Positions 7,560 to 15,702 of a stretch of DNA of 64,000 nt are shown here, one piece after another. Each line of letters begins with the position of its first letter. Within the stretch, counting starts at the first letter, position 1. Position numbers and translations under genes: made by a program. The notes under the pieces were generated by a model. That model had not been told where the DNA came from. It saw nothing but the letters and a program-made list of their open reading frames with translations, and searched no databases. The stretch is from RYN-230 sp036497945 (GTDB taxonomy: Bacteria; Actinomycetota; Actinomycetes; Streptosporangiales; Streptosporangiaceae): NCBI GenBank assembly GCA_036497945.1, contig DASXIN010000180.1:23686-87685 (forward strand), in the 5' to 3' direction.

Positions 7560-8813
7560 ATGGACTCCTGGCGTGCCGCGAACGTTCCCCAGCTACCGGG
7601 GCGGGGCCCCGCGACTCTGCTCACCAACACCGCGACCGGCCAGCTGACCGTGGCCGCGGTCGGCCCGGCCGCCACCCTGTATGCCTGCGGGATCACCCCG
7701 TACGACGCCACGCACATCGGGCATGCCGCCACGTTCCTGGCCTGGGACCTGCTCGTCCGGGCCTGGCGCGACGCTGGCTACCAGGTGAGCTACGTGCAGA
7801 ACGTGACCGACGTGGACGACCCGCTGCTGGAGCGCGCGGACCGGGACGGCGAGGACTGGCGGGCGCTGGCCGACCGGGAGATCGACCGGTACCGGGCCGA
7901 CATGACCGCGCTCCGGGTGCTGCCCCCGGACCGGCTGGTCGGCGCGGTGGAGGCGCTGGACATCATCGAGCCGTTCGCCGGCCGGCTGGCCGACCGGGGC
8001 GCGGTGTACCAGGTGGACACGGACGAGTACTACTCCCGGGCCTGCGACGACCAGTTCGGCTCGGTGTCCGGGCTGAGCCCGGCCGAGATGCTGGAGCTGT
8101 TCGCCGAGCGCGGCGGTGACCCCAGCCGGCCGGGTAAGAAGGACGCGCTCGACCCGCTGGTCTGGCTGGCCGCCCGGCCCGGGGAACCGTCCTGGCCGGC
8201 CCGGTTCGGCCGGGGCCGGCCCGGCTGGCACGTGGAGTGCGCCGCCATCGCCACGCACCATCTGGGCACGACGTTCGACGTGCAGGCCGGCGGCACCGAC
8301 CTGATCTTCCCGCACCACGAGATGAGCGCGTCGCACGCCCGGGTGGCGCTGGAGCCGGATGCGTTCGCCCGGGTCTACGCGCACGCCGGCATGGTCCGGC
8401 TGGACGGCGAGAAGATGTCCAAGTCCCTGGGCAACCTGGTGTTCGTGTCCGGGCTGCTGGCCGAGGGGGCGGATCCGATGGCCATCCGGCTGGCCATCCT
8501 GGCGCACCACTACCGGCCGGACTGGGACTGGACCGCGGACAGCCTGGCCGCGGCCACCGCCCGGCTGGCCCGCTGGCGCGCGGCGGTGCGCACCGCCGCC
8601 GCGGCGGCGGTCCCGGTACCGCCCGGCGAGGAGGTGCTGGCCGCGGTGCGCGAGCGGCTGGCCGACGATCTGGACGCCCCCGGCGCGCTGGCTGCCGTAG
8701 ACCGCTGGGCCGACGCCGTGCTCAGCGGCCAGCCCGGCTCGGCCGCCGACCCCGCAGCCGCCGCCCGCCTGGTCCGCGACACGGTGGATGCCCTCCTCGG
8801 CATCGCCCTGTAG
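7560..8813 (+). CDS. mshC: L-cysteine:1-D-myo-inosityl 2-amino-2-deoxy-alpha-D-glucopyranoside ligase (mycothiol biosynthesis)
   Basis: 417 residues, a class I cysteinyl-tRNA synthetase-like ligase that joins Cys to GlcN-Ins with ATP, the penultimate step of mycothiol synthesis. Visible are LYACGITPYDATHIGH (zinc Cys43 and the HIGH motif at 52-55), YVQNVTDVDDPLLERA, GWHVECAAIATHHLG, DLIFPHHEMS, and KMSKS near 285-289. The N-terminal MDSW..VPQLPG..TLLTNTATG stretch and the lack of a long anticodon-binding domain separate it from CysS. Mycothiol is confined to actinobacteria, which supports the taxonomic call. The start is an ATG nine bases after the amidase stop. Confidence 0.96.
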   Translation: MDSWRAANVPQLPGRGPATLLTNTATGQLTVAAVGPAATLYACGITPYDATHIGHAATFLAWDLLVRAWRDAGYQVSYVQNVTDVDDPLLERADRDGEDWRALADREIDRYRADMTALRVLPPDRLVGAVEALDIIEPFAGRLADRGAVYQVDTDEYYSRACDDQFGSVSGLSPAEMLELFAERGGDPSRPGKKDALDPLVWLAARPGEPSWPARFGRGRPGWHVECAAIATHHLGTTFDVQAGGTDLIFPHHEMSASHARVALEPDAFARVYAHAGMVRLDGEKMSKSLGNLVFVSGLLAEGADPMAIRLAILAHHYRPDWDWTADSLAAATARLARWRAAVRTAAAAAVPVPPGEEVLAAVRERLADDLDAPGALAAVDRWADAVLSGQPGSAADPAAAARLVRDTVDALLGIAL

Positions 8814-8830
8814 GGGTTCCAGCGGTTCGG

Positions 8831-8860
8831 CGATATCGTGATATCGAAAAGCGATATCGC
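8831..8860. promoter_or_regulatory. Triple GATATC operator-like array
   Basis: Three palindromic GATATC cores, each with at least one flanking CG, sit at 8832, 8840 and 8853 in an otherwise GC-rich spacer, 19 bases before the start of a ribbon-helix-helix protein gene. First and third cores are 21 bp apart, two helical turns. Tandem short dyads are the usual site for RHH repressors, so autoregulation is inferred. Confidence 0.55.
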
Positions 8861-8878
8861 CGCACCACGGAGCCGACC

Positions 8879-9328
8879 ATGACCGAACCAGCCGAGCCCG
8901 CAGAGTCGCCGGAAACTGGCCCGCCTGCTACCGCCTATTCCTCGATGGACGCGTCCGCGCTGCTGGTCCACGCGCTGGCCCAGCTGCCGCCGGCCGACCG
9001 GGACAAGGTGTACACCTGGCTGCTCGGCACCAGCCTGCAGCTGCAAGGCGGCCTGGTCGGCCCGCTCGGCGGGCAGCTCACCCGGGCGATGCGGGCCGAC
9101 GTGCCGGCCGCCGCGCAGCAGGAGTTCGCCGAGGCGGAGGCCGAGGTGGTGCGCGGCCTGTTCCGCAGCCCGGGGTCGCCGGCCCAGCAGATGGTCCCGG
9201 TCCGGTTCTCCGCCGAGCAGCACAGGAGGCTGCGCGCCTGGTGCAGCGAGCACGGCTTCTCCATGGCCACCGTGATCCGCGGCCTGGTGGACCGCTTCCT
9301 GGACGGCCAGCAGGCCGCGTCGGGCTGA
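8879..9328 (+). CDS. Small actinobacterial protein with C-terminal ribbon-helix-helix-like domain
   Basis: 149 residues. An acidic, Pro-rich N-terminus (1-25) is followed by a helical middle region (LLVHALAQLPPADRDKVYTWLL). The C-terminal 40 residues resemble a CopG/Arc ribbon-helix-helix: a short strand MVPVRFSAEQHRRL, then two helices, AWCSEHGFSMATVIRGLVDRFL. This suggests DNA binding as a dimer. It lies downstream of mshC on the same strand with a 65-base gap containing repeated GATATC palindromes. The annotation as a regulator is an inference; family members are usually called hypothetical. Confidence 0.8.
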   Translation: MTEPAEPAESPETGPPATAYSSMDASALLVHALAQLPPADRDKVYTWLLGTSLQLQGGLVGPLGGQLTRAMRADVPAAAQQEFAEAEAEVVRGLFRSPGSPAQQMVPVRFSAEQHRRLRAWCSEHGFSMATVIRGLVDRFLDGQQAASG

Positions 9329-9334
9329 CCCAGC

Positions 9335-11110
9335 TCAGCTGAGCAGCGCGATATCCACCCGGCGCAGCACCCGCTGCGCCTGATCCAGCTGCACGGCCAG
9401 GCTCAGCCGGGCATGCTCACCGGTCAGCTCGACCGTCACCGAGTTCCGGCCATTCCCATTACTGAACGCCCCGGCCCGGCACCGACCTGCCCAGGCCCGG
9501 GCCATCCGCAGCCGGCGAACCAGCACGGCGGTGTCCATCGGCTCAGCGACCGGGAGGTCGGCGGGCCAGCCGGAGGCACCGGCGTTGAGCAGAGAAATGA
9601 GCGCCTGGGTGCGCTGCCAGAGCGGGGAATCCCAGGCCGGCGGGACGGCCAGGGACAGCGCCTGGACGCGCGGCGAGTCCTCGGGGGTGAGCTTGATCTC
9701 CACTGCGGCCTCGCCGCGCTCGCCGCGCAGCCACCAGCGCAGGTGAGCGGGGGAGTCGGACTCGGCCGGGCGGGCCGCGCCGCTGGGCGGGCCGAGGCGC
9801 TGCCAGGCCAGCGCGGCCTTCTCCCGGCGGGCGGCGTACGGCTCGTCCTGCGCCACGTTCGGGCTGAAGATCCGGTCCGCCGCCGCGTCGTCCCAGGACC
9901 GGAGCAGCTCATCCACCGCCTGCTGGGCCTGCCGGGTCTCCGGCCACGGGGTGCCGGGCGCGGGCACCGGGCCACGGGCGCGCGGCTGGCCCGCGGGCGC
10001 CGCCGGGGCGGCCCGCAGCAGCGCGTCCAGCAGCTGGCCGGCCAGCGGGTGCGCCGCCGCGTAGGTGCTGTTGGCCAGCACGACCACGGCCAGGCCGGAG
10101 GCCGGGTGCCAGCGCATGTGACTGCCGAAGCCGGGGTAGCCGCCGCCGTGGAACACCAGCCGGCCCCAGGCCGGGTGCTCCTCGATAAACAGCCCGAAGC
10201 CGTAGCTGAACTGACTGCCCAGGCCGGCCCCGCCGGGCAGCGGCAGCGCCGGGTAGGGCGGGATGGCGACCTGCGGCAGCTGCATCTCGCGCCGGCTGGC
10301 CCGGCGCAGCGGATGCGGCCCGCCGTCCGCCTCGGCCCCGGCCGGGAACCCGGCGGCCAGCCCGGTGACCCAGCGGGCCAGGTCGCGCACGCAGCTGAAC
10401 ACCCCGCCCATCGGCGCGAACGCGCCGTTGCCGTCGGGCACCAGCTCGGCCCAGCCGGCCGCGCCGCGCTGGTAGCCGCGGGCCAGCCCGGCGGGATCGA
10501 AGTCGGCCAGCTCGTACCCGGTGCGGTCCAGGCCCAGCGGGCCGAGCAGGCGGCTGGCCACGAAGTCCTGGTAGCTGGCCCCGGCGGCCGCGGTTACCAC
10601 CTGGCCGAGCAGCGCGTAGCCCAGGTTGGAGTACTCGAAGACGGTGCCCGGGGCCCACGCCTGGCGCACGCCGCGGCGCAGCAGCGTGGCGAACTCGGCC
10701 AGCGGCAGGCCCTGCTGCCGGTCCCCCCACGGGTCGTCGGTCGGGAAGCCCGCCGTCATGGTCAGCAGGTGCCGCACCGTGATGTCCGGCGCGTCCGCGC
10801 TGACCTGGCGCATCCCGCGCAGCTCGGGGACCAGGAGGCCGACCGGGTCGTCGAGCCGGAGGGCGCCGTCGTCGCGCAGCGCGAGCACCGCCGCGGCGGT
10901 GAAGCTCTTGGTCATCGAGGCGATGCGGAACACGGTCCCGGCGTCCGGTGCCGGGCCGCCCAGCCAGCGCTGGCCGTAACCGCCGGTGTGTCGCAGGGCG
11001 CCGCCGGCCACGATCCCGTACGCCACCGCGGGTGCGCCGCCGCTCCGCTGGAAGTCCGCGACCAGCTCGTCCGCGGCGGCGACCACGGCCGGCGGCAGGT
11101 GTTCTTCCAC
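9335..11110 (-). CDS. Serine beta-lactamase-related hydrolase (class C/DD-peptidase-like)
   Basis: About 591 residues. From this start the SxxK motif is at 65-68 (ASMTKSF), the YxN motif at 160-162 (FEYSNLGYALLG), and the third motif is HGGGYPGFGS. These match the beta-lactamase/esterase EstB superfamily. A C-terminal region of about 200 residues (DRIFSPNVAQDEPYAA and the following strands) is an additional lipocalin-like or accessory part. No signal peptide is evident, so it is probably cytoplasmic. Activity on lactams versus esters or peptides is unknown. A start at ATG 11158 would overlap the divergent oxidase start, so GTG 11110 is preferred. It ends six bases from the stop of the converging RHH gene. 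Confidence 0.9.
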   Translation of the reverse strand: MEEHLPPAVVAAADELVADFQRSGGAPAVAYGIVAGGALRHTGGYGQRWLGGPAPDAGTVFRIASMTKSFTAAAVLALRDDGALRLDDPVGLLVPELRGMRQVSADAPDITVRHLLTMTAGFPTDDPWGDRQQGLPLAEFATLLRRGVRQAWAPGTVFEYSNLGYALLGQVVTAAAGASYQDFVASRLLGPLGLDRTGYELADFDPAGLARGYQRGAAGWAELVPDGNGAFAPMGGVFSCVRDLARWVTGLAAGFPAGAEADGGPHPLRRASRREMQLPQVAIPPYPALPLPGGAGLGSQFSYGFGLFIEEHPAWGRLVFHGGGYPGFGSHMRWHPASGLAVVVLANSTYAAAHPLAGQLLDALLRAAPAAPAGQPRARGPVPAPGTPWPETRQAQQAVDELLRSWDDAAADRIFSPNVAQDEPYAARREKAALAWQRLGPPSGAARPAESDSPAHLRWWLRGERGEAAVEIKLTPEDSPRVQALSLAVPPAWDSPLWQRTQALISLLNAGASGWPADLPVAEPMDTAVLVRRLRMARAWAGRCRAGAFSNGNGRNSVTVELTGEHARLSLAVQLDQAQRVLRRVDIALLS

Positions 11111-11156
11111 ATGGTGACGGTAGCGGAATCGGAGCCGGGGCCGTAGGTTCCCACGC

Positions 11157-12437
11157 ATGGGGACAGCGTTGTCCGGCCGCCGGGCCAACTGGGCAGGCAA
11201 CATCGTGTACCGGGCCAGTGAGCTGGCCAAACCCGCCGACCTGGCCGGGCTGCAGGCCGTGGTCCGGGAGCACCGGCAGGTGCGCGCGGTGGGGGCCGGT
11301 CATTCGTTCAACCGGATCGCCGACACGCCGGGCGTGCAGATCTCGCTGGACGGCCTCCCCACCGAGATCAGCATCGACCCGGACCGGGCCGCGGTGACGG
11401 TGCCCGGCGGGCTGACCTACCAGGAGCTGACCCCGCGGCTGTCCGCGGCGGGCTGGGCGCTGCCCACCCTGGCCTCGCTGCCCCAGCTGACCGTGGCGGG
11501 CGCGTGTGCCACCGCCACCCACGGCTCCGGGGACGCCATCGGCAACCTGGCCACCGCGGTGTCCGGCATGCAGCTGGTCACGGCCGACGGCGGGTTGCGT
11601 ACGCTGCGCCGGGACACCGACGGCGAGCGGTTCCGCGGCGCCGTGGTCGGGCTGGGCGCGCTCGGTGTGGTGGCCACGCTGACCCTGGACCTGGTGCCCA
11701 CGTTCGAGGTCCGGCAGTACGTTTACCAGGGGCTGCCCGCGGCCATGCTGGGCAGCCACTTCGACGAGATCTTCGGCAGCGGGTACAGCGTCAGCGTGTT
11801 CACCGACTGGCAGGGCACCCGGCACAGCCAGGTCTGGGTCAAGCAGCGGGTCGGCCCGGAGGCCTGGCGGCCTGAGCCGCACTGGATGGACGCCACGCTG
11901 GCCGACCGGCCGCTGCACCCGGTCCCGGGCCAGCCCGCCGAATACGCCACCGAGCAGCTCGGGGTGCCCGGGCCGTGGTATGAGCGGCTGCCGCACTTCC
12001 GCACCGAGGCCACCCCGAGCAGCGGGCAGGAACTGCAGTCCGAATACCTGCTGCCCCGGCAGCGCGCGGCGGCTGCGTTCGACGCGCTGGCCAGCCTGGC
12101 CAGCGTCGTGGCGCCGGTACTGCAGATCTGTGAGATCCGCACGGTGGCCCCGGACGACCTGTGGCTCAGCCCGAGCTACCAGCGGGACACGGTGGCGCTG
12201 CACTTCACCTGGATCAAGGACACCGCCGCGGTGACGCCGGTCGTCGCGGCTATCGAGCACCTGCTCGCCCCGCTCGGCGCCCGGCCGCACTGGGCCAAGC
12301 TGTTCGCCATCGCCCCGCACGCGGTGCGCGCGCTCTATCCCCGGTCCGCCGACTTCCAGCAACTGCTGCGCGACACCGACCCGGCGGGGAAGTTCCGCAA
12401 CAGCTTCGTGGCCAAGTACTTCCCGGCCGGCCGCTGA
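11157..12437 (+). CDS. aldO: FAD-linked alditol oxidase (AldO/xylitol oxidase family)
   Basis: 426 residues, vanillyl-alcohol-oxidase type. The FAD-linking motif VGAGHSFN places the covalent-flavin His at 49. SLPQLTVAGACATATHGSG is the second nucleotide contact. The C-terminal cap matches the Streptomyces alditol oxidase pattern closely (EQLGVPGPWYERLPHFR, SSGQELQSEYLLPR, EIRTVAPDDLWLSP, HFTWIKDTAAVTPV, RPHWAKLF). AldO oxidises the terminal hydroxyl of polyols such as xylitol and sorbitol to aldoses, making hydrogen peroxide. Related D-arabinono-lactone oxidases are the main alternative. No cofactor or substrate genes sit beside it. Confidence 0.9.
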   Translation: MGTALSGRRANWAGNIVYRASELAKPADLAGLQAVVREHRQVRAVGAGHSFNRIADTPGVQISLDGLPTEISIDPDRAAVTVPGGLTYQELTPRLSAAGWALPTLASLPQLTVAGACATATHGSGDAIGNLATAVSGMQLVTADGGLRTLRRDTDGERFRGAVVGLGALGVVATLTLDLVPTFEVRQYVYQGLPAAMLGSHFDEIFGSGYSVSVFTDWQGTRHSQVWVKQRVGPEAWRPEPHWMDATLADRPLHPVPGQPAEYATEQLGVPGPWYERLPHFRTEATPSSGQELQSEYLLPRQRAAAAFDALASLASVVAPVLQICEIRTVAPDDLWLSPSYQRDTVALHFTWIKDTAAVTPVVAAIEHLLAPLGARPHWAKLFAIAPHAVRALYPRSADFQQLLRDTDPAGKFRNSFVAKYFPAGR

Positions 12438-12457
12438 CGGGAGCTAGCCGCTGCGGC

Positions 12458-12655
12458 TTACTGGCTGGGCTGCGGGGTGTGGCAGTCCACCTTGGGGTTG
12501 ACGCCCAGGTAGTTGAGCGGCCCGGCCAGAATCGTCACGGCAATCGTGCTCGCCTTGGTGCAGCTCGAAATCGAACCGTTGTAGTAGTGCCGTTGCGCCC
12601 CGGCTATAGCGCCGATTATCAGCCAGATCACCAGAATGGCCGACCCTAGCCGCAC
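12458..12655 (-). CDS. Small conserved actinobacterial membrane protein
   Basis: 65 residues. One N-terminal membrane helix (GSAILVIWLIIGAIAGAQ) is followed by a short exported or membrane-associated tail (TIAVTILAGPLNYLGVNPKVDC). The last segment is a pattern I recognise from hypothetical actinobacterial proteins of about this size. Two Cys residues in the tail could pair outside the membrane. It converges with the oxidase. Function unknown. Confidence 0.75.
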   Translation of the reverse strand: MRLGSAILVIWLIIGAIAGAQRHYYNGSISSCTKASTIAVTILAGPLNYLGVNPKVDCHTPQPSQ

Positions 12656-12957
12656 GGTTTACCTCCGGGGGGCGAGACCGGCTGGAGCGCCTGCTGCGCT
12701 GGCCAGCCCGGGTGCCGGGTCAGCTTATCCCGCGATGGTGACATTCCGGCAATTCTGTGATCATTTCGTTTCCGTTTGCCGGGCGAGAGCGGCCGGCGGG
12801 CGGCTGTCAAGACCAGTTTCCGCGTTGTGCATGCGCGGGCGCAAAGTGCGGCCTTAGCGCGGGGCAAACCCCTTACCATTACCCCCAGCCGGCTATTTAT
12901 CCACAGAACGCGAAATCCAGGCTGGCCGCCTTCCCCGGCCCGGGCGACCGTGGCGGC
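12656..12957. other. 302-base intergenic region with a perfect DnaA box
   Basis: This spacer is between the divergent small membrane protein gene and the DUF4192 gene. It is less GC-rich than its surroundings and contains TTATCCACA at 12897-12905, a perfect match to the classical DnaA-box consensus, 53 bases before the DUF4192 start. The remainder holds no open frame with coding character and no other structure I can name. Confidence 0.45.
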
Positions 12958-14133
12958 ATGAATAACACTCCGTTCGCCCCCGGCCCCGGCCCGGGTAACG
13001 AGTTTTCCCAGCCGCCCCGGGTCCGTGTCAGCTCGCCCGGTGACATCCTCGCCGTCGTGCCGCACCTGCTCGGCTTCCATCCCGCCCGCAGCCTGGTGGT
13101 GGTCGGTGCTGGGCGGCCGCCGCAGCGGGTCGAGCTCGCCTTCCGCTACGACCTGCCTGACCCACCGGACACCGCGACCGCGGCCGAGATCGCCAGGCAC
13201 GCCGCCGCGGTGCTCGAGCAGCGTGCGCTGCGCACCGTGATCGGCATCGGCTACGGCCCGGGCGCGCTGGTCACCCCGGTGGCCGACCGGCTCAGCGCCG
13301 CGGTGCGCGAGCGTGGCCTGCGGCTGCACGAGCTGCTGCGGGTCGAGGACGGCCGCTACTGGTCCTACGTCTGTGCCAACCCGGACTGCTGCCCGCCCGA
13401 GGGGGTGCGCTTCGATGTCCAGGCCAGCCCGGCCGCCGCCGCGATGACCGTGGCCGGCCTGGTCGCCTACCCGGACCGGGCCGCGCTGGCCGGCACGCTG
13501 GCCCCGGTGACCGGGCCGACTGCCCGGGCTATGGAGCGGGCCACCATACGCGCCCGGACCCGCGCGGCCAAGCTGGTCAGCCTGGGCGCCCGCGGCGGCC
13601 TGGACCCGGCGACCAGGCTGCTGGCCGAGGCCGGCCGGCGGGCCGTGCGGGACGCCATCGCCAGCTACCGGGCGGGCCGGCCGGTCACCGCGGCCGATCC
13701 GGTGGCCTGGCTCTCGGTGGCCCTGGCCCACCTGCCGGTCCGGGACGACGCCTGGGCGCGGATGGACCCCGAGTACCGGGACGCGCACCTGCGGCTGTGG
13801 TCCGACGTAGTCCGCCGGGCCCGGCGGGCCTACCTGGCCGCGCCTGCCTCCCTGCTGGCGTTCACCGCCTGGCAGTGCGGCGAGGGGGCGCTGGCCAACA
13901 TCGCCCTCGACCGCGCGCTGGCCGCGGATCCCGGCTACTCGCTGGCCCAGCTGCTGCGGGACATCCTGGACGCGGGCGTGCCACCGTCCGAGGCGCGGCC
14001 GCCGATGACCCCGGAGCAGGTCGCGGACAGCTACCTGGTCACCGAGACCGGGCCACAGCCGCCGGGCCGGCGCGTTCCGAAGCGGCGGGACCTGGGTACA
14101 TCCGGGGGCAAACCGGGATCTACTGCACGGTAA
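12958..14133 (+). CDS. DUF4192 domain protein
   Basis: 391 residues from an ATG at 12958. The body begins with the DUF4192 signature: VRVSSPGDILAVVPHLLGFHPARSLVVVG, later AWLSVALAHLPVRDDAWARMD, and LLAFTAWQCGEGALANIALDRALAADPGYSLAQLL near the end, where the last part looks TPR-like. The family is widespread in actinobacteria with no assigned function. A short Pro-rich tail follows. Earlier in-frame start codons exist (to 12757), but their translation has no family character. Confidence 0.9.
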   Translation: MNNTPFAPGPGPGNEFSQPPRVRVSSPGDILAVVPHLLGFHPARSLVVVGAGRPPQRVELAFRYDLPDPPDTATAAEIARHAAAVLEQRALRTVIGIGYGPGALVTPVADRLSAAVRERGLRLHELLRVEDGRYWSYVCANPDCCPPEGVRFDVQASPAAAAMTVAGLVAYPDRAALAGTLAPVTGPTARAMERATIRARTRAAKLVSLGARGGLDPATRLLAEAGRRAVRDAIASYRAGRPVTAADPVAWLSVALAHLPVRDDAWARMDPEYRDAHLRLWSDVVRRARRAYLAAPASLLAFTAWQCGEGALANIALDRALAADPGYSLAQLLRDILDAGVPPSEARPPMTPEQVADSYLVTETGPQPPGRRVPKRRDLGTSGGKPGSTAR

Positions 14134-14240
14134 ACTTCCGTGGCCGCTGGCCGGCCCGGCCTGGAATTTGCCCTGATGGGGCTGGTGCGTTCATCCTCAT
14201 CCCCGAGGCCGCGGTCGGCCGAGAGCGAACGGAGGGCGGA

Positions 14241-15656
14241 GTGACACAGCTGGGCGCACAGGAGCAGCAGCCACCCGCGCAGCGGGCAGATGTGGCTGCG
14301 CAGCAGGCACATGCCGCGGCAGTGGCCCGCTTGCAGCAGGCGTATGCGGCGATTCCACCGGGGCGCAGAGTCCGACTGGCCAAGCGCACCTCGAACCTGT
14401 TCCGGTTCCGCGACGCCAGCCCGGCGGCTGGCCTGGATGTATCTGCCTTCGGCCAGGTCATCTGGGTGGACCCGGACACCAGGACGGCCCGGGTGGGCGG
14501 CATGACCAGCTACGAGGACCTGGCCGATGCCACCCTGCGGCACGGCCTCATGCCGCTGGTGGTGCCCCAGCTCAAGACGATCACGCTGGGCGGCGCGGTG
14601 TCCGGGCTGGGCATCGAGTCCACCTCGCTGCGCAGCGGCCTGCCGCACGAGTCGGTGCTGGCCGTGGAGATCCTCACCGGGGACGGCCAGGTGGTGACGG
14701 CCACCGCGGACAACGCGCACGCCGACCTGTTCCACGGCTTCCCGAACTCCTACGGCACCCTGGGCTACGCGCTGTCGCTGACCATCGAACTGGAGCCGGT
14801 GCAGCCGTTCGTGCACCTGCGGCACTTCCGGTTCGCCGACCCCGAGTCATGCATGGCGGCGATCGAGCAGATCGCTGCGGACGGCAGCTACCAGGGGCAC
14901 CGGGCTGACTTCGTGGACGGCGTGCTGTTCAGCCTGACCGAGCTGTACCTCACCGTGGGGGCGTTCAGCGAGGTGGCGCCGTGGCGCAGCGACTACACCG
15001 GCGGCCAGATCTTCTACCAGTCGCTGCGCGGGCCGCGGGAGGACTTCCTCACCATCCGCGACTACCTGTGGCGCTGGGACACCGACTGGTTCTGGTGCTC
15101 CCGGCCGTTCGGCGTGCAGAACCCGGTGATCCGGCGGCTCTGGCCGCGTCGCTACCGCCGGTCGGACGTGTACCGGTCGCTGGTCGCCTTCGACCGGCGG
15201 CACGGCCTGTCCGCCGCGCTGATCGCGGGCCGCGGGCGGCCGCCCCAGGAGTCGGTCATCCAGGACGTGGAGATCCCGGTCGGCCGGGGCGCCGAGTTTC
15301 TCCGCTCCTTCGCCGCCGAGGTGGGCATGACCCCGGTATGGCTGTGCCCGCTGCGGCTGCGCAGCCGGGCCGCCTGGCCGCTGTACCCACTGGCCCCGGA
15401 CGAGGTGTACGTGAACTTTGGTTTCTGGGGCATGGTCGCGCTGCCGCCCGGCCGGGCCGACGGGTACCACAACCGGCTCATCGAGGACAAGGTGGCCGCG
15501 CTGGGTGGGTCCAAGGGCCTGTACTCGACCTCGTTCTACTCCCCGGAGCAGTTCTGGGCGACGTACAACGGGCCGGCCTACACGGCGCTGAAGAGCCGGT
15601 ATGACGCGGACGGGCGGCTGGCCGGGCTGTACGAGAAGTGCGTACGTGGCCAGTAA
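14241..15656 (+). CDS. FAD-binding oxidoreductase, probable 10-methylene fatty acid reductase (TmsA/BfaA-like)
   Basis: 471 residues from GTG 14241, behind GGAGG at 14231. The N-terminal FAD domain has KRTSNLFRF, VGGMTSYEDLADATLRHGLMPLVVPQLKTITLGGAVSGLGIEST split across the usual contacts, and HGFPNSYGTLGYALSLTIEL. The C-terminal half has VWLCPLRLRS and YVNFGFWGMV. This matches the oxidases related to sterol delta-24 reductase that sit next to a CFA-type methyltransferase in mycobacteria and other actinobacteria. In those characterised pairs the methyltransferase makes a 10-methylene acyl chain and this enzyme reduces it to the 10-methyl (tuberculostearic-type) product. The neighbouring gene starts 46 bases downstream, so the assignment rests on family plus context. 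Confidence 0.85.
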   Translation: MTQLGAQEQQPPAQRADVAAQQAHAAAVARLQQAYAAIPPGRRVRLAKRTSNLFRFRDASPAAGLDVSAFGQVIWVDPDTRTARVGGMTSYEDLADATLRHGLMPLVVPQLKTITLGGAVSGLGIESTSLRSGLPHESVLAVEILTGDGQVVTATADNAHADLFHGFPNSYGTLGYALSLTIELEPVQPFVHLRHFRFADPESCMAAIEQIAADGSYQGHRADFVDGVLFSLTELYLTVGAFSEVAPWRSDYTGGQIFYQSLRGPREDFLTIRDYLWRWDTDWFWCSRPFGVQNPVIRRLWPRRYRRSDVYRSLVAFDRRHGLSAALIAGRGRPPQESVIQDVEIPVGRGAEFLRSFAAEVGMTPVWLCPLRLRSRAAWPLYPLAPDEVYVNFGFWGMVALPPGRADGYHNRLIEDKVAALGGSKGLYSTSFYSPEQFWATYNGPAYTALKSRYDADGRLAGLYEKCVRGQ

Positions 15657-15702
15657 GGCCAGCAGGCAGTAAGGCAGTCATGGGGCAGAAAGGAAAGCAG
15701 AC

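Noticed and set aside
9413..11146. Long plus-strand open frame opposite the serine hydrolase
   Set aside because: Antisense of a gene with three catalytic motifs; the translation is low-complexity.
12636..12857. Possible plus-strand small gene before DUF4192
   Set aside because: No recognisable motif or ribosome site, and it overlaps the small membrane protein start and the DnaA-box promoter region.
12897..12905. DnaA box as evidence of a replication origin
   Set aside because: Only one box, and no dnaA, dnaN or AT-rich unwinding region is near.
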